Source: Aplysia californica
Taxonomy: Eukaryota; Mollusca; Gastropoda; Aplysiida; Aplysiidae
NCBI RefSeq assembly: GCF_000002075.1
Contig: NW_004797322.1
Span: 1,720,013-1,784,012, forward strand
DNA length: 64,000 nucleotides
Direction: 5' to 3'
The notes beneath the pieces were generated by a model. The model made no database searches, was not told the origin of the DNA, and saw only the letters and a program-made list of their open reading frames with translations. The translations under genes and the position numbers were made by a program. The stretch's first letter is position 1; each line of letters begins with the position of its first letter. Of the stretch, positions 53,905 to 64,000 are shown one piece after another.

Positions 53905-55683
53905 TTCAAAGTCAGTGTTTTAATGCCCCCACAGACACAATTTTGATTACATGTATATAATCTAAGACTAAGAGGCAGACTTTGACCCTGTCTGTCAGGG
54001 CTAACCCAGGGTGACAGGAGTACAATATCCTAGCAGAAAGACTAAGACCTGTCCTCAGAGAAAGTTGCATTTGAAAATAGCAAAAGTTGCAAAAAGTTGC
54101 AAGAAAAATTAGCAAAAGTTGCGAGAAAACTTGCAAGACATGTATAGCTAAAACAATGCCACGGAACTATTGGAATACATTGTTGCTATGCTCATTGCAA
54201 TCAAAAGTAACCAATATATGAGGTTTGTTCGATCAAAATCAGAAGTTAAATGTGAATGTCTACCAAAACAAAAAAACCTTAAAAAAACCCCAACTGCATG
54301 AAGGTTGCATGGAGTACAAAAACAGTTTTTCCCCTGACACATGCGTCAGGTCCTTGCTGACGTTGGGCAGGTGTGACCAGCTTGGTTTTGGGGCTGTTCA
54401 AATATAATCTTAACACTTTGTTTGGGACTTTTTGACCCCCCCCCCCTCCCTTACACTTTTTTTACACGTTCCTGCCCCCCCCCCCCCCCCCCCAACCCGA
54501 AAAAATCCAGAAATTTGCTTATAATAATATGACCTTTATATTGCGCAAATCCGTGTTACAATCACTCCTCTGTGCGCTTTACTTTTAAAATTAATAAAAT
54601 AAATTTCGGGAAAAAAATTTTAAACCCAGTGGAAATAAATAAATACGGTACAAGCGGAACATTTCCAGAAAAATTTTGGGGGTTTTTTTACCCCCCCCGG
54701 GGGAAACCAAATTAAATCGAACCCATTAGTCAGGGAGGCCCCAAGATTCCACCCGGTGGGAAGGGGGAGGGCACATAAACATAAATCCCGGCCGCTCGGG
54801 GTTCACTGTATCGCCAAAATACTGTACAAAAATACGTTGTCATAAATTGTATTTCCCTTGATTATTTTTTCACCTTACAAAATTGTAATCTTACATTGGT
54901 TCAACCCCCCCCCCCCCTTTTTTTTCTAACACTTTACTTTTTTTTACAGGAGTCAAAGACTACCCCCCCCCCCCCCACACACCTTTTTTTTCCTGGCGTA
55001 AGATACATGTATTATTTGAACGTCCCCTTTCGGGGTTTTCTTGAGGAATCGATCCATGTCTAGATCTAACCTCCTAGCCTAAGATTTAAAGTCTTTCACA
55101 AATTTTTATACTAGATATATCTACCTGGTGATATGGAACCAAGCGATCTAAGTAAATCAGACGACCGTGTTTACGATAGATTTACTCTCTAGATCTAGAT
55201 CTAGCTACAAGAATCTAGACTAGAAGATGATTCAGTCCAAACAAGACTATTGGGTCGGTTTGCTCGCCAGATTGATGGCACAAAGCGGCTATCGTGGCCC
55301 AAGTCGATGGCGCCCGACTCGTACTCGTTGTTTCAAAACAAACACGTTGTTTTCAGGCGACGAGTCGGGCGATCATCCCGACCAGACCTGACCCGGCCCG
55401 CGGGTCACTGGGCGGCGGCGGGCACCCCAAATTTCTGTGATTCTAATAAAATTTGATTATTATTTTCCCAAATTTTGCGGGAAATTGGCTAAAATTTGCG
55501 AATTCACAAAAATGGTAAAAGTTTTTTAGGGCAAAAGTTGCGCGCGCAACTTGCGGGTTGCGGGCGCAAATTTCTCTGAGGACAGTAAGATACTTGGCAA
55601 AAATTATCCCCACACAGGAATAATCAACTTGTCTCCTGTTCGCTATAGCAAAAAACCTACACCTCAGACACTGGTTTAGTTAA
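53905..55683 (-). mobile_element. SINE B copy, split by a 1.54 kb insertion
   Basis: The body is at 53905-54048 (AGACACAATTTTGATTAC, GGGCTAACCC, TAGCAGAAAGACTAAGA). The tRNA-like head is at 55586-55683 (TAAGATACTTGGCAAAAATT, then a diverged A/B-box head). Joining across the insertion reproduces the order of the uninterrupted copy at 48144-48345. Confidence 0.78.
54049..55585. mobile_element. 1.54 kb TIR element of unknown family, inserted in SINE B
   Basis: The ends CTGTCCTCAGAG and CTCTGAGGACAG are perfect 12-base inverted repeats. They are flanked by TAAGAC (54043-54048) and TAAGAT (55586-55591), a 6-base target duplication with one difference. Both subterminal regions repeat AAAGTTGC-like words. 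The interior has C tracts (54436-54446, 54475-54493, 54905-54917, 54964-54976), a SINE/L2-type tail (54515-54580) and a GC-rich patch (55250-55440), but no recognisable transposase. Confidence 0.75.
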
Positions 55684-56886
55684 GTAAGAGTTTTATGGCG
55701 CTCGCAACTGCATAAGGTCATATGAGCACGCGAAACAAGTTGGTTGCATTCACAACAGTTCACTGCACGGTTTGATTTTGGTCAATATTTCTATCAAAAT
55801 TAAAATGTTAAAATGGTGAAAATTCGTGGTTAAAAGATCCCTTGTTTTAAAATAATTGAAATTTGAACAACGATATTCACAATTTACCGTAAAGGCCAAA
55901 GGCCTTTATAAAATCAAGAATTCTGCTGGGATAAACGACAAAGAACAGATCTTGAAATTTTTCGCATTTAAAATACTTCCCTCGGGTCTTTCTGAAGTCT
56001 GGAGATTCTGTAAAGATGTTTCAAATGGTAAAATCTGCATCGTATCCAAAACAGAGCGGTTTCTCTTCTCCCTGAAGGAGGTATTTGTGTGTTAGTGAAG
56101 TGTGTTCGATGCGTAATCGGGTAAAAATGACTGTGTCTCTTCTGGAGAGGCTCGAAGGTTTTTGGGGACCCAATTTGGCCATAATGTTGGGGAGTTTGTT
56201 CTTAATTTGTTTCTCCCAAAGACTGGAGGTGTAGTTTTTAATTTATTTTTAAAGTGGGTCTGTGGGAAAGCATTTGTCGTTGACTCCAGCAGAAGGGACA
56301 ATGAATCCTTCGCCAGGAGATCCACCTGCTAGTTTCCTTGGATGCCAACGTGGCTAGGTAGCAATGCGAACATGATGCTTTTCCCGGTTTCAGTCAAAGC
56401 ATGTATTTTTTTGTTGTAACCAAACTATTTGTCAATGGCCACTGCAAAGAAAATGGAGGTTTCGCGAAGGAGTCTCCCCTGGTGTGCACTGTTAGAAGAG
56501 AGGGCAGCGGCGCCTACAGCAGAGTACGATTTAGAGCCACCTGTGAAGATTAGCTCCGCACTTGGGTCTTTTTCTATAAAAGGGTTTTGCATTCTGCTTT
56601 AAATGTTTTGGTGTTTGTGCTTGCTTTGTTTTGTGTGGTGAGCTGCAAGTCTACTTTTGCCATGGCAAGGTGCCACGGAGGGAGGTCGGGGAAAAGAAAT
56701 TGTTCGATGTCTTGTTTGGAAAAGTGTATGTTTTTGAGGTCCTCAAGGACTTTGAGGTCGAAGGGTTTGATGAGTTTTTCGTTGTTTTTGAATGTGTCTA
56801 TGGTGTCTGGGTGCGTTCTGTAAAGACAGTTGTGAGCTTGGTTCTCTGGGGTTGAGCTCTGTTTAGTTGCTTACTGTAGTGAGAGT
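55684..56886 (-). mobile_element. I-family LINE, 3' part (RT end, RNase H remnant, tail)
   Basis: Carries the 3' tail hairpin region at 55687-55735, then the C-terminal part (MDLLAKDSLSLLLESTTN, FPQTHFKNKLK at 56092-56325) and sequence matching 12080-12480 (56450-56880). About 100 bp around the start of RNase H are deleted near 56430. It is 5'-truncated at about 56886, where the next LINE begins head-to-head. Confidence 0.84.
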
Positions 56887-59586
56887 TGTGAGGACAAAAT
56901 AGGGGTTAGCTGGGTCTGGGTGAAGTACAGTGTGACTTCATGTCACAGAGGCGTTAACGCTAGCCGTGAAGGCCGACCCGGGTCACCCGAAACCATGCTG
57001 ACTTAAGGGGCTCTGGTGAAACCGTGACTGGCCTAGCAAGCCGACGGCAGATAAACCATGTTACGAAACAAACAAAGGAGAACACACGGACTGATGCAAA
57101 TGGAAAAAGAACAGGAAAAGTAAACGGACAGCGAGCTAGAACAACGATTAAAATAGGCACATGGAATGCAGCGGACTTGAAGACAAAGAACCAGAAATAG
57201 TGAATTTCAAGGAAAGAAAGAATATAGCAATCATGGGCTTGTTAAAGATAAGGAAGAGAGGTAACCACAGCAAGCTGATCCAATAAGGCTACCTACTGAT
57301 CTGGAGCGGAACACCTGAAAATGAGAGAGCCATGGTGCAGCTTTCATCATACATCTAGTCAAAATGGATACAATCTACGAAGCCAACCAGATTTCAGAGA
57401 GAATAGTGAGCATTAAACTCATAGAGGGTGGCAAAACAAAAATGTACATCCAAACATACACTCCTTGTAACGACAGCTACGCAGAGGAAGACAGACAATC
57501 GTATTCCCAAGACCAGAGTGACCACATTAACACCATCAAGAACAAAGAAGATATATTTATCTAGGGTGATTTAAAAGGCAGAGTTGAACAAAGAAGAACC
57601 CCCTGGGTAGAGTACTTGAGACCCCACAGTGATAAAGATACAGACTGCAACAGCAATGGAGAAATGATACTAAACCTATGCGCTGAGCATAACATGATGA
57701 TAACGAGCACATTTTTCCAACACAGACAAAGCAAAATCAAGACCTGGTACAGATGGAATGACCTGAACCATGCATCACAAATTGATTTCATCCTGACACG
57801 CAGAAAACAAAGACATACCGCCAAAGATTCGAGAGCTGTTCCAAACTACATCATCGACACGGACCACAGACCTGTGATACTTACTCTCAGAACCAGCAAG
57901 GTAAAGCAAACAAAAAAGAACAGGGGAAAAAACCATGACCAACCTGAGAAAATTGGAAGAAACAGACATCAAGAAGGCAGTCGAGGATAACATTACCAAG
58001 GAGTTCAATAAACTGTAACCTGAGACCAAAGACGTAGAAGACGAAAGGCAAACATTCAAAAAATCCCTGTCAGGAATACTGAAAAACAGTTGTGGCACCA
58101 AATGAATATGTGGAAACAAAGGCAAAAGAACATGCTGGTGGAATGATGAAACCGAAGAAGAAATTAAAATGAAAAAGAAGATATTCAAGAAATGGCAGAA
58201 GTCAAAGACCGAAGAGGACTATATAGAATACAGGAAAGTGAGAAGAGAGACCAAAAGAATCATCAAAACTGCTAAAGAAAAATGCATGGTGAGAAACTGA
58301 CCAAAATCTGCAAGCAGCATGCGGGTAAGAAAAGATCCATACACCCCGACATGCATTATAAACAATAAAGATGGTAATGCTATTCTCAGCAAGCATGCCA
58401 TTAAGAAAAGATGGAAAAATTACTTCAAGAACTACTCAACCCAGACGCTTGCCATGGACAACAAGAAGAGTTCCAACCATCATATGGAAAGCATACATAA
58501 CCACCCATACATCTCAGTGAAATCGATAAGGGAAACTCAAAACCAGCCCCAGAACAAAGCCCCAGGACCACATAACATCTCAGTGGAAGCCATAGCAGCT
58601 TGTGGAAACACTGGCGTACGGTGGCTGAGTCGAATTTTTAAAAGAGCCTGGGAGAAAAGGAAATGCCCAGAAAACTGGCAGAAATCCATAGTGCTCCCAT
58701 TAAGGAAAAAGAAAAGTAACAAACGGGATTGCACAACGTACAGAGGCATTTCTTTATTAAGTCACACAGGGAAAATATAAGCAAAGATAAGACCTGTTGT
58801 AGAGAGAAATCTGAGCAAAGCTCAGTTTGGACTCCAAAAGGGAAAAAGATGCACAGATGCAGTATTCGCATAAAGACAGATGTGCGAGAAAACAATAGAA
58901 CACAACAAAGAATCCAACACATCCTCTTTATAGACTAGGAGAAGGCTTTTGACAGAGTAAACCATGCATAACTTAGGAAGACTCTCGAAAAGTATGGCGT
59001 CAGAGGACAAATGTCAGATAATGTCAGAGCTCTATACACCAACAGCAGAAGGTCAGTAAGATTAAGAAAGAAGGAAGGCAATACAGACTGGTTCAAAGTA
59101 AGATCTGGAGTACAACAGGGGTGCGTTCCATCTCCCCTCCTGTTTATAATATATATAAGGACCTAATAATGCAAGACGCAAACCAAAGCCCAGAAAACCT
59201 AAATGAACTTCTATTCGCAAATGACCAATGTCTTATTCATCCAAACCAACAAAGCCTCCAAAATCACACTACTGAAGTCAACAACAGCTGCAAGAAATTT
59301 AACGAGAAAATAAGCCCCCCCCCAAAAAAGAAGTTATGACAGGGAGCCGAAAGCGTAGTCCCCTGAAAATCAATGTTAATAGCAAACAACTGAAACAGGT
59401 GAAGGAGTTTAAATATCTTGGCAGTACTTTTTCTGAAAATGGGTCCATAGACAGAGAAACAGAAATGCAAACCCAAAAAGCCAACGCTGTCACCTACCAG
59501 CTCGCATGCCTCCTATCCCATCCAAACATCTCCATGGACACAAATAGACAGCTTATCACCTCAATCAATACAAAATTTGAATGAGC
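56887..59586 (+). mobile_element. RTE-like LINE, near full length, broken
   Basis: A leader (56887-57140) precedes an endonuclease in several frames: GTWNAADLKTK, YEANQISERIVSIKLIEGGK, IQTYTPCNDSYAEEDR, a GDFN block degraded to GDLKGRV, QIDFILTRRK and TDHRPVILTLR. RT follows: NKAPGPHNISVEAIAACG, WQKSIVLPLRKK, YRGISLLSHTGK, LFID then a stop then EKAFDRV, SGVQQGCVPSPLLF, and LLFANDQCLI where the palm FADD reads FAND. It ends with EFKYLGSTFSENGSIDRE. Domain order endonuclease-RT without RNase H fits the RTE-type group. Numerous stops and frame changes make it inactive. Confidence 0.88.
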
Positions 59587-59590
59587 AAAG

Positions 59591-60890
59591 GTCTTAAGTC
59601 ATTCAAATTAAGTACTGATTGTTTCTTTGGGACAGGAAATATTTTAGAGCATTTCTCTCCAGGAAATGCTCTGAAATAATTCCTGTCCCACAGAAACAAT
59701 CACTGCAAAATTTGAATGACCTAAAACCTGTGGCTTTAACATCAGTCCTTACGAAATGTTTACAAAAACTGTTTCTGAAAGAACTGAGGAAATCAACTGA
59801 AGACATACAGGATAAAACGTAATTTGCCTATCGTGCCAAGAGGGGCGTAGAGGATGCCATTATTGTGTTCTTAGATAACATTTACAAACATCACATAGAC
59901 ACATCAAGAACTAACTGCAGGATACTTTTTGCAGATTTTTCACCCGCTTTCAACACAGTCCAAAACAACATAATGGGTTCAAAATTAATTAATATGAACA
60001 TAAACAAGAACATTATAGCTTGGATTCTTGAGTTCTTAACCAATCGACCTCAATATATGTAAAATTAAATGGTCGTAATATTCACAAACACTGGTGCACC
60101 CCAAGGTTGTGTAATCTCCCCTGTCTTGTTTACGCTCTACACCAATGACTGTACTTTGGATAATAAAAACATCAAACTAATAAAATTTGCGGATCATTCC
60201 ACTCTACAAGGCCTTATAACAACAAATGAGAATCAATACAGAGACTGTAAATGTATTTACAAATTGGAGTGACAACCACTTCCTTCTACTAAATGAAAAA
60301 AAGACAAAGGAATTAATTATAGACTTCAGAGTAACAAAACACCAGTTGCAACCACTATTTATTAAAGATGCAGAGGTAGAGGTGGTAAGCTCTTACAAGT
60401 ATCTTGGAATAACTATTGATAAAAAGCTTGATTGGCATCCCCACGCTGCTCTTGTGCATTGAAAAGTAAATCAATGTTCCTTTCAAGGAAATTAAGTTTT
60501 CGGGTCGATAATAAGATGATGTCCCTTTTATACCATTCTATGATTAAAACAGTGCTATTATTGTGTATTTGCTGTTGGGCTGGGAATTGTACAGAGAAAG
60601 ATAAAGAAATGACAGAATCATTAAGAAAGCCAACAAGATCTCCGGATATGATTTTACTAGAATTGATGAAATGTATAACACCACAAGCATGCATAGAAAA
60701 GACAAAAAGCATTATAAACGATCCATAATAGCCCTGTCCACGTAAATTGTAAGATCACGCAGCTGCAGATTTGTACCTCTAAAAACAAAGAAAAAAAGAC
60801 ATAAAAGAAGTTTTTTACCATCTAGCATATAAGGCTATTGTCAGAATAATCATCAGTGTGTATTGCTCTTTCGAGTATGTATCTACATAA
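59591..60890 (+). mobile_element. Rex1/CR1-like LINE, second copy, with an inverted 5' end
   Basis: The RT region reads [80 protein letters not shown] (palm FADD read as FADH), KKTKELIIDFR and YKYLGITIDKKLDW, followed by a decayed C-terminal block ending near RRSFLPSSI-like residues at 60820. Several frame changes separate these. The first 66 bases (59591-59656) are an inverted copy of the following bases. It follows directly behind the RTE-like LINE. Confidence 0.86.
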
Positions 60891-60917
60891 CTCTAAAGGT
60901 TTTGTAATTAGTTTAGT

Positions 60918-60968
60918 TTTAGTAGAAGTTTTACGGAGCTCGCAACTGCATAAGGTCATATGAGCGCC
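60918..60968 (-). mobile_element. Solo 3' tail of the I-family LINE
   Basis: TTTTACGGAGCTCGCAACTG, then CATAAGGTCATATGAGCGCC, matches the tail at 55687-55735. No ORF2 sequence is attached. Confidence 0.75.
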
Positions 60969-61303
60969 AAGGGGTGGATGTCAACAGAGAAATCCTTACA
61001 GGGAATCAGACTTACTCTGCTCACCTCTCTCGCCTCAACAGCACAAAGTCTGCTTCGACTATTAGGGCTCCCCGGAAATAGTGGGTCAGAAGAGTGTGAC
61101 AAACATACAAAAGAAGTAGAGGAAAAAATGACAATAGTAAGGATTAGGAAAGAAAAAGCAGCAGATCCCTGTTGTAGATCAGGCACAGTTATGAGAGTGA
61201 CATTGATGAATCAGCCCATTTACAATTCTACTGTGCATGAACGAGAAATGTCCCCCCTTTGGGAATGGCCTAAAGACACTTTAGTCAGTGGCACCGCCCA
61301 GGG
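60969..61303. other. Stretch with an unidentified open frame
   Basis: A plus-strand frame of 149 codons (60960-61409) overlaps the LINE fragment on its right. I recognise no family in its first half and consider it doubtful. Confidence 0.3.
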
Positions 61304-61800
61304 GTCATCATCATCCGGTGCCTTGCCGACTGACGTGGGCAAACATGGACCTCCACTTCACTCTGTCTTGAGTAGCAGCAATGGTGTGTGTTGTTCTTGC
61401 CGCTCCTAGCCATGTTGTCATCTTGTCCAGTATCTTTTTCCTCTGTCTGCGTCAGCCTCTCTTTCCATCAAATTTGCCTGTTGTTACAATATTCTCCAAT
61501 GTTTCTTTCCGCATTGTGTGTCCGAAGAAATTTGCCTGTCGCTTTCTTAATTTCGTCATAAGCTGTCTTCTACAATTTGCTTCAACCAAGACTTCTTCAT
61601 TTGTTTTTCTAGCTGTCCTTGGGATACGTAGCATGCATCTTATGAACCACAACTCTGTCGCCACAATTGTCCTTTCCAGCTGTTTATTGACTGTCCATGC
61701 TTCGCACCCATATAATAGGATTGGCTCGATGTAACTTTTCAGTACTCTGTTTCTCGTTTCCAGTGACAGTACGGTCTTGTAATTAAATTCCTGCATGAGG
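61304..61800 (-). mobile_element. RTE-like LINE, 3' fragment with a TGA-repeat tail
   Basis: Minus strand: LSLETRNRVLKSYIEPILLY, GCEAWTVNKQLE, ELWFIRCMLRIP, NEEVLVEANCRRQLMTKL, FFGHTMRKETLENIV and TTGKFDGKRG. The rest of the C terminus is in another frame and the tail is TGATGATGATGA at 61304-61316. It is the same family as 2925-3554 and better preserved. Confidence 0.87.
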
Positions 61801-62570
61801 TTGAATGATGCATCTGATGCGATATGTACCTTTTGTCAGCTTTACTTCTCTTTTCATATTGAATTATAAGTGAATCAGTTAATAAATAAGGAAATAAAAT
61901 GGGATTGAAAAAGGCATACAAAATCCAATATGGCCGCCGTTTCCATAGCAACCGATTCACAATATACTTTTTTAACTATCGATTTCAAATCCCCCAAAAC
62001 ACACGATGTCCCACAGCAAATATCGGCACTCTAGGCCTCATAATAGCCAAAATAGACCTCAGGTGCCCCACCAGCCCAAGACAAGGAGAGTTTTACCAAA
62101 CAAATTAACACACCAATGAAACCAAACTTCTCCTATAGGTAGGGCAATGCCCACTTTTGGTTTAGGTCATGATTTCTGGAAACCCCCGAAATCTGGATTA
62201 ACCTGTTTGTCCTTAAAAGCAACCTATTAAAGCCATAAAAAAAGCTAATTGAGCTAGTAGGAACATAAAATGCTGTGCCTTTAACAATAACATAAATGTG
62301 AATTCCTGCTCCTTTTGTTAGCATCACTTTAGTCTTGTTGGTGGCTGCATAAAGAAAGCCAGAGCACAGGGTATTTAAACCATACAGACACAATGCGTTT
62401 TATTGTTGTATCACATCTCCTGCAAATACCACCCTCATTGGATGCTGCCAGAGATGTTTAGAAAGAAAAACTGCAATAATGTATTTATCCTGTGTACATT
62501 CTTTTTCAGTAAAGAGATTGGTGTTGTATACTGAAGATTAGTCAATATATCATTATTTAGGAGGATACAC
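61801..62570. other. Non-coding stretch
   Basis: No gene recognised. AATATGGCCGCCGTTTCCAT near 61928 is a GC-rich island in AT-rich DNA. Confidence 0.45.
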
Positions 62571-62826
62571 ATTCCATTGGACTTACAAAAAGCAGTGCTT
62601 CCACTAGCTGAAGTTGAAAAGAAAGGAAAATTGTGTCGTGGGTCTGGGGGCTGGCCCAGCAGGGTCAAGGGACAGCGTCCTGGTGGGGGCTCAGGGGGCG
62701 AAGCCCCCGAAGAAATTGAAATCAAAGTGTATACAGACCCGGTAACCGGGAACAAAGTCACGAAGTATGCAGACCCGGTAGGGGAACTCTTTTGTGATTT
62801 CAGAAAGTTTTAGCGCCCAGACCTGG

Positions 62827-63055
<229 letters not shown>

Positions 63056-63183
63056 GGGGGAAGTGCTAGCAAAATGTATATGACATGCCCCCGTTGGCAG
63101 GAGGGAACAAGAGAAAGATAGAATGGGAAATAGGTGGGGAGAAAGAAAGACAGAGACAAACAAAGAAAAAGAGAATGCGAGCG

Positions 63184-63318
<135 letters not shown>

Positions 63319-63689
63319 GGGGGGGGGGTGACAGAGAAATAGAGAGGGTGACAGCTCGATTGAAATTATAACATTGTTCTTTTCTTCAAATTGTGATTCC
63401 TCCAATTCCAAAACAGAGGAAAAACGATTGTTCTTCGAAAAGACATCCGCAATCTTCATTTAGAGCTAGATCTAGGCTAGCCTCGAAACTAGATCAATGA
63501 TTTATGTCAGTCTGTCTAGATCTAGACCTATGCCATAGATCTAGAAGAGCCTAGGTAGTGTACATCTATGGTCAACCCTGAGCCAAGAGGGTGCTGAAAC
63601 TTTCCGAAATCACAAAAGAGTTCCCCTACCGGGTCTGTATACTTTGTGACTTTGTTCCCGGCTACCGGGTCTGTATACACTCCCAATTG

Positions 63690-64000
63690 AAATTTAGTGC
63701 TTTCAGAGGGTTGAAAATGGCATTTGGGAGCCTGTTTGAAGAGGTTGCCTGCAAACCATAACATTTATTTTTTCACCAACATTTGGTCTTGTCTGATTTC
63801 TTTACCAAGATCTACATAATATATTTCCATTGATGGCAATGTTTAAAAGCAGGTTCCCCTTCCATTGCTACTGTAATTCAATTAATTTGTCATCGCACCA
63901 TTGATAGAAGGCAAAACTGGGAATAATGAATAGATATAGGTACATGTACCTTCACAATACAGTTACATGCTGTATACTCTAATTTTCCTTAAATTTCTCT
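63690..64000. other. Non-coding right edge
   Basis: AT-rich; nothing recognised. The upstream exons of DNAJC13 must lie beyond this edge. Confidence 0.5.

Overview
This window looks like nuclear DNA of an animal, most likely a lophotrochozoan and probably a gastropod mollusc. That placement is an inference from the repeat content and gene structure, not from a marker gene. The sequence is AT-rich and intron-rich, full of microsatellites, and packed with non-LTR retrotransposons, tRNA-derived SINEs and cut-and-paste DNA elements.

Only one host gene is recognised. Eight exons of the DNAJC13 (RME-8) ortholog lie on the minus strand at 53733-53824, 45019-45118, 43498-43572, 38909-39109, 23277-23358, 18962-19178, 10807-10986 and 7216-7356. 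They join in frame with matching phases into 1088 coding bases (about 362 residues) from the C-terminal part of this endosomal co-chaperone. Neither the start nor the stop of the gene is in the window, so almost everything else is intron (7 complete introns, 1.4-15.6 kb) or the two flanking partial introns. One intron appears to be GC-AG, and one exon has two tandem GTAAGAG donors 12 bases apart.

Region by region. 1-7.2 kb: tandem repeats with a CCTCCTGTTAC word, LINE 3' fragments, and a CR1/L2-like LINE split by a SINE. 7.2-11 kb: two DNAJC13 exons, two copies of a 0.4 kb TIR element, a relic of a mariner-like transposase and a LINE 3' end. 11.1-18.8 kb: a large I/jockey-like LINE complex (zinc-knuckle ORF1, endonuclease, RT, RNase H) that is a mosaic of two subfamilies, next to a third copy. 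21.5-23.2 kb: an RTE-like LINE ending about 50 bp from a splice donor. 24-31 kb: a piggyBac-like MITE, nested inverted 35/36-bp minisatellites and a palindromic tandem repeat. 31.1-36.3 kb: a 5.2 kb TIR transposon with a degraded DUF7869-like transposase. 39-45 kb: exons, LINE 3' ends and short TIR elements. 46-48.3 kb: a Helitron relic, a LINE RNase H fragment and a SINE. 49-52.2 kb: an RTE-like fragment and a Rex1/CR1-like RT. 53-57 kb: a TIR element, a 1.54 kb element nested in a SINE, and an I-family LINE tail. 56.9-60.9 kb: two LINEs in series. 61-64 kb: a LINE fragment and an inverted repeat around long GT/GA tracts.

The mobile elements interact in visible ways. One SINE family shares its 3' tail with the CR1/L2-like LINE, which suggests that LINE supplied its retrotransposition machinery. 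The I-family LINE carries a conserved hairpin at its 3' end that also occurs as solo tails. Several elements are nested, which gives relative ages. No bacterial features, CRISPR arrays, rRNA genes or convincing functional tRNA genes were seen, and no LTR retroelement or Polinton was recognised.
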